64,000 bases of DNA from Streptomyces sp. NK15101 (GTDB lineage Bacteria > Actinomycetota > Actinomycetes > Streptomycetales > Streptomycetaceae): contig NZ_JAINVG010000031.1 of NCBI RefSeq assembly GCF_020400725.1, positions 1-64,000 of the forward strand, read 5' to 3'. The position numbers and the translations under genes are program-made. Each line of letters starts with the position of its first letter. The first letter of the stretch is position 1. Of the stretch, positions 60,784-64,000 are shown piece after piece. Under the pieces are notes generated by a model, which made no database searches, had not been told where the DNA came from, and saw only the letters and a list, made by a program, of their open reading frames with translations.

Positions 60784-61329
60784 TCAGTCGTCGCGCAGCG
60801 CGGACAGCGCCTCGTCCACCAGCCGGGCCTCGTCGTCGGACATCGCCATCCGGGCCTTGGTCTGCTCCGGCGTCACCGGCTGGTAGGAGCCGGTGACGAA
60901 GACGACGGCCTGCCCGGCGGCGTCGGTGATCTGGGCGTGTGCCGTGTGCGGGCCCTTGTCGCCCGCCACCGCGTCGGTGCTCGCCGTGCAGCGGTACGTG
61001 GCGCCGATCCGGAGGGGCTCGACGTAGCGGGTGCGCATGCTGGTGGTGAAGACCGAGACGCCCAGGCGGAGCACCAGCAGATTGCCCATGATCTCGTCGC
61101 AGACCGTGGCGGACATCCCGCCGTGCACCACGCCCGGGTAGGACTCGAAGGTGCGGTCGAACTCGAGGGTGCATTCGATGCCGCCGTCCGGCGTGTGCCG
61201 GAACTGGAGCCGCAGACCGCGCTCGTTGGCCGGCGAGCAGCCGAAGCACTGGTAGTCCGGCAGGACCCGCCAGGGCAGCTCGACCGGCTCGCCGCCCCGC
61301 GGGTCCGCCTCCGTGGTGGGCGCGGTCAC
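60784..61329 (-). CDS. PaaI-type hot-dog thioesterase
   Basis: A 181-residue hot-dog protein: QCFGCSPANERGLRLQF at the start and the thioesterase signature FESYPGVVHGGMSATVCDEIM, with the helix carrying the catalytic acid. It probably hydrolyses the finished acyl thioester from the ACP, or edits misloaded chains. The GTG start overlaps the preceding diiron gene by four bases (GTGA). It lies 66 bases before the ACP gene. Confidence 0.86.
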   Translation of the reverse strand: MTAPTTEADPRGGEPVELPWRVLPDYQCFGCSPANERGLRLQFRHTPDGGIECTLEFDRTFESYPGVVHGGMSATVCDEIMGNLLVLRLGVSVFTTSMRTRYVEPLRIGATYRCTASTDAVAGDKGPHTAHAQITDAAGQAVVFVTGSYQPVTPEQTKARMAMSDDEARLVDEALSALRDD

Positions 61330-62117
61330 GCGGCGATCACCTCGGCCAGCGCGCGGCGGACCTTGCCGTTGCTCGACAGGTCCATGTCCACGATGGTGCC
61401 GAACACCTTGCGGATCTTCCCCTGGAGCTCCAGCAGCTCGTCGGCGTCGGCGATGCGCTCCAGGAACAGCTCGAAGGCGGTGTCGATGGTCTCGTGGTCC
61501 TCCAGCTCGGTCAGCTCGCTCTTGAAGATGCCCACGGGGTGCTTGATGCGCTTGTCCGAGGTGTAGACGTAGAGCGTCTCGAGGACCGAGGCCGTCTCCT
61601 CGGGGTGCCGGAGCAGCCGCTCCTTGCAGTAGTGGATGAACTCGCGGGCGTGCCCGGCCTCGTCCCGGCTGGCGTTCAGGAGAAGGGTGTTGAGGACCGG
61701 CTCGTCGACCGCGCTCGCCACCCTGCGGTAGATGTGGTTCACCGTCAGCTCGGAGATGATGTTGGTGGCCAGGGTCGCGGACGGGGTGATGCCCGGGGCG
61801 TACGGGGCCCGCATGGCCGCCACCGCCGCGTCGTCCACCTTCTCGCCGATGGCGTCGAGCCAGGCCTTGAACATGTAGTGGTGCTGGACCTCCTGGTTGC
61901 CCCAGACCACGGCGAAGGTCGAGAAGTCGTAGTCGTCGACGAACTCGTTGAGGAAGCCGTGCACGGCGGCGATGACGTTCGACTCGCCCATCACGGCGCT
62001 CTTGGCGATCGTCACGTACTCGGGCTTGACCTTGTCCTTGTCGACGGCGGAGAAGTCGATGTCGGTCAGCTTCCAGTGGTTGCGCTCGTACTGCGTGAAG
62101 ACGTCGTAACTGTGCAT
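61326..62117 (-). CDS. Second ferritin-like diiron protein (desaturase/oxygenase)
   Basis: A 263-residue helical protein. It carries a full set of candidate iron ligands: Glu in AVMGESNVIAAVHG, E-x2-H in GNQEVQHHYMF, Glu in IISELTVNHIYRRV and D-E-x2-H in NASRDEAGHAREF. It is clearly a ferritin-like diiron enzyme but diverges from the 300-residue desaturase of the same operon, so the two probably do different chemistry. ATG 62117, 47 bases after the FAAL stop. Confidence 0.82.
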   Translation of the reverse strand: MHSYDVFTQYERNHWKLTDIDFSAVDKDKVKPEYVTIAKSAVMGESNVIAAVHGFLNEFVDDYDFSTFAVVWGNQEVQHHYMFKAWLDAIGEKVDDAAVAAMRAPYAPGITPSATLATNIISELTVNHIYRRVASAVDEPVLNTLLLNASRDEAGHAREFIHYCKERLLRHPEETASVLETLYVYTSDKRIKHPVGIFKSELTELEDHETIDTAFELFLERIADADELLELQGKIRKVFGTIVDMDLSSNGKVRRALAEVIAA

Positions 62118-62164
62118 CGGTTCATCCCTTGGTCGTGGCAGTGAGCTGCGGCGGTGAGCCGGTT

Positions 62165-63841
62165 TCAGCGGCCGTTCGCGAAGTCGCTCCTGGCGGCGAG
62201 CCGCTGGAGCTTTCCGCTGGTGGTACGCGGCAAGGTGTCCGGGGCCACGAGCACGACGTGCAGGTCGTGCAGGCCCAGGGCCTTGCGGACCAGGGCGCGC
62301 AGGCGCTCGGCCGAGGCGGGGTGCTCCGCCTCGGGGCGGTCGGTCTCCGCGACGAGGACCATGAACTCCCGCTCGCCGTGCCGCTCCTGGCCGCGGTCGC
62401 GCTCCTGGTGGACGAAGGCCACGCAGCGGCGTCGGTGCACGGCCTCGTCGGTCCGTACGGCGCTCTCGACGTCGTCCGGGTAGTAGTTGTCGCCGCGCAG
62501 GATGAGCATCTCCTTGCGGCGCCCGGTGATGTGCAGTTCGCCGTCGGCGAGGTAGCCGAGGTCGCCGGTGCGCAGCCAGCCGTCGGCGGTGAACGGCTGG
62601 GTCAGGGTGCCGGCGTCGTCGACGTACCCCGCCGTGACGGACGGGCCGCGCAGCTGCACCTCGCCGACCGACCGGTCGTCGAGCGCGACGCCGCCGTCGC
62701 TGTCCGGATCGGCGATCCGGAGGTCCATCCCGAGCACCGGGCGGCCGACGCCGACCAGGCCGCGCGCCCCCGGTGCCGTCCGCTCGACCGGTACGGCGAC
62801 GCCCCGCTCGGCGAGCGCCGCGCGGTCCACCCAGTCGAAGCGCGGACCGCGCCCGAGCGGTGGGAAGGTCACCGCGAGCGTCGCCTCCGCCAGGCCGTAC
62901 ACGGTCAGCATCACGCGCGGGTCGAAACCGGCCGGGGCGAAGTGCCCGAAGAACGTCTCGAGCGAGTCCACGGCGATCGGTTCGGCTCCGTTGAACGCCA
63001 CCCGCCAGCGGGACAGGTCGTACGACGCGGCCTCGTCGGCCGGCACGGCCTCCACCAGGTAGTCGTAGGCGAAGTTGGGCATCGGGCTGACGGTGTAGCC
63101 GCCGTCGGCGAACTGCCGCAGCCAGCCCGCGGGGTCCTTGACGAAGGCCGAGGGCCGCCAGATGGTGCAGGGCACGCCGGTCAGGATGCCGGTGAGCGTG
63201 CCGAACAGGCCCATGTCGTGGAAGAGCGGCAGCCAGCTGGAGTTCCTGTCGGCGGGCGTGAGCCTGATCCCGTCGCGGATCGCGCGCAGGGTGGCGAGGA
63301 CGTTGGCGTGGGTCAGACGGACGCCCTTGGGGTGCGAGGTGCTGCCCGAGGTGTACTGGAGGACGATCTCGCACTCGGCGGCCACGTCCGCGCCGCTCAC
63401 CTCGTCCGCCTCGTCCTGTCCGCCCTGGGCCAGGATCTCGGCCGCCCCGAGCACCCGGCGGCCCGGGAGCGCCTCCTCGATGAAGGGCAGCATCTTGGCG
63501 AGGCGGCTCGAGACCACCACGTCCTTGATCCCGGCGTCGTCGAGCACGCCGACCAGCCGGGCGGCGCCCTCCCGCGAGTGCATCGGCAGCGGACACACGC
63601 ACGCGCCGAGGCGGCTGAGCGCGAAGAGGATCAGCAGGAAGTCCGGCTCGTTGGTGGACAGCGCGCCGACGCGGTCTCCCCTTCCTATGCCCAGGCCTTG
63701 CAGGTGTGCCGCGATCCGCCGGGACCGCGCGCTCAGTTCGGTCAGGCTCAGCGCTGTCCTGTCGGCCGGGAAATCAACGGTGACCTCCCCGTGTTCGACG
63801 GCGATCTCGTCAAGGGCGGTGTGCAGTGTCGGTTCGTCCAT
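62165..63841 (-). CDS. Fatty acyl-AMP ligase (FAAL)
   Basis: A 558-residue adenylate-forming enzyme. It has the P-loop-like LQYTSGSTSHPKGVRLTH, WLPLFHDMGLFG, SPMPNFAYDYLV, AFNGAEPIAVDSLE and YGLAEATLAVTF, then GWLRTGDLGYLADGELHITGRRKEM and the catalytic Lys region RTTSGKLQR. The FNGAEP and PNFAYD motifs mark the FAAL group, which passes acyl-adenylates to an ACP rather than CoA. First recognised gene of the operon. ATG 63841 follows GAGGGGGAAG. Nothing was recognised in the remaining 159 bases of the window. Confidence 0.9.
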   Translation of the reverse strand: MDEPTLHTALDEIAVEHGEVTVDFPADRTALSLTELSARSRRIAAHLQGLGIGRGDRVGALSTNEPDFLLILFALSRLGACVCPLPMHSREGAARLVGVLDDAGIKDVVVSSRLAKMLPFIEEALPGRRVLGAAEILAQGGQDEADEVSGADVAAECEIVLQYTSGSTSHPKGVRLTHANVLATLRAIRDGIRLTPADRNSSWLPLFHDMGLFGTLTGILTGVPCTIWRPSAFVKDPAGWLRQFADGGYTVSPMPNFAYDYLVEAVPADEAASYDLSRWRVAFNGAEPIAVDSLETFFGHFAPAGFDPRVMLTVYGLAEATLAVTFPPLGRGPRFDWVDRAALAERGVAVPVERTAPGARGLVGVGRPVLGMDLRIADPDSDGGVALDDRSVGEVQLRGPSVTAGYVDDAGTLTQPFTADGWLRTGDLGYLADGELHITGRRKEMLILRGDNYYPDDVESAVRTDEAVHRRRCVAFVHQERDRGQERHGEREFMVLVAETDRPEAEHPASAERLRALVRKALGLHDLHVVLVAPDTLPRTTSGKLQRLAARSDFANGR

Positions 63842-64000
63842 CGGCTTCCCCCTCTCGTACGACGGCGTACGACGGCATGCGTCACCAGGACGTCCATGCC
63901 GCCCGTACGGCGTTGATGTCGATGCCACTGGTGTCGTCGTCGACCAGTGGCCTTGCGTGTGTCGAGGTGCTGGGGCGCAGCTCCCAACGGCCGTCGGTGC

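Noticed and set aside
62165..63841. Calling the ligase a fatty acyl-CoA synthetase
   Set aside because: FAAL-type motifs (PNFAYD, FNGAEP, YGLAEATL) and an ACP gene in the same operon favour transfer to a carrier protein.
1..64000. CRISPR arrays, rRNA, tRNA genes, insertion sequences and transposases
   Set aside because: None was seen. In particular no transposase, integrase or terminal inverted repeat was noticed around the gnd break at 24523, so I cannot name a mobile element as its cause.

Overview
The window is high-GC actinobacterial DNA and is almost certainly a Streptomyces chromosome at its replication origin. The left 24.5 kb carries, in the usual Streptomyces order, the 3' end of an inositol-phosphate synthase gene, an MFS exporter, a CCA-type nucleotidyltransferase, a large exported DUF6049-type protein, murJ with its pseudokinase partner, sigM and its anti-sigma factor, trxB-trxA, a GNAT acetyltransferase, parB-parA, rsmG, jag, yidC, yidD, rnpA, rpmH, dnaA, oriC and dnaN. 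Six perfect 14-bp parS sites (GTTTCACGTGAAAC) lie at 1911, 1956, 11186, 13339, 16149 and 16450. The 0.9-kb dnaA-dnaN gap holds a cluster of DnaA boxes preceded by a 22-bp tandem repeat.

Synteny breaks inside gnd. Only its first 33 or so codons remain (24425 to about 24523), and recF, gyrB and gyrA, which normally follow, are absent through 64 kb. No perfect parS site was seen to the right of the break. This looks like a rearrangement endpoint, or an assembly join, about 1.3 kb from the start of dnaN.

The right 39.5 kb reads as accessory or displaced DNA. From 24.7 to 34.5 kb is a stress and partner-switching block: two universal stress proteins, a RhoGDI-fold protein, a STAS anti-sigma antagonist, an RsbW-like ATPase, a soluble multi-HAMP hybrid histidine kinase, an ANTAR-GAF-PAS-PP2C phosphatase, small conserved proteins and the frameshifted tail of a Ku gene. 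From 34.5 to 50.3 kb are a transketolase, katG, two paralogous proteins with a shared C-terminal domain, an SDR, an alpha/beta hydrolase, a serine-hydrolase-fold protein lacking its catalytic residues, a DUF3291 protein with a Cys-rich regulator, a TetR/beta-glucosidase/MFS sugar module with a putative operator, and an NCS1 permease next to a HutD/Ves protein.

From 50.5 to 55.6 kb is an exopolysaccharide locus: an acyltransferase-3 gene, a NodB deacetylase/GT2 fusion gene and a small membrane-protein gene, divergent from a GH16-fold lipoprotein. Two probable natural-product loci end the window and converge on a shared terminator. The first (55.8-58.5 kb) is a compact lanthipeptide locus: a 60-residue precursor directly followed by a LanL-type (class IV) synthetase with intact lyase, kinase and zinc-cyclase motifs. 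The second (58.7-63.8 kb, minus strand) is a six-gene operon: fatty acyl-AMP ligase, diiron protein, hot-dog thioesterase, stand-alone acyl carrier protein, cyclopropane-synthase-like methyltransferase and acyl-ACP desaturase. It looks like a machine for carrier-bound modification of a fatty acid. These two loci are the best candidates for undescribed biology here.
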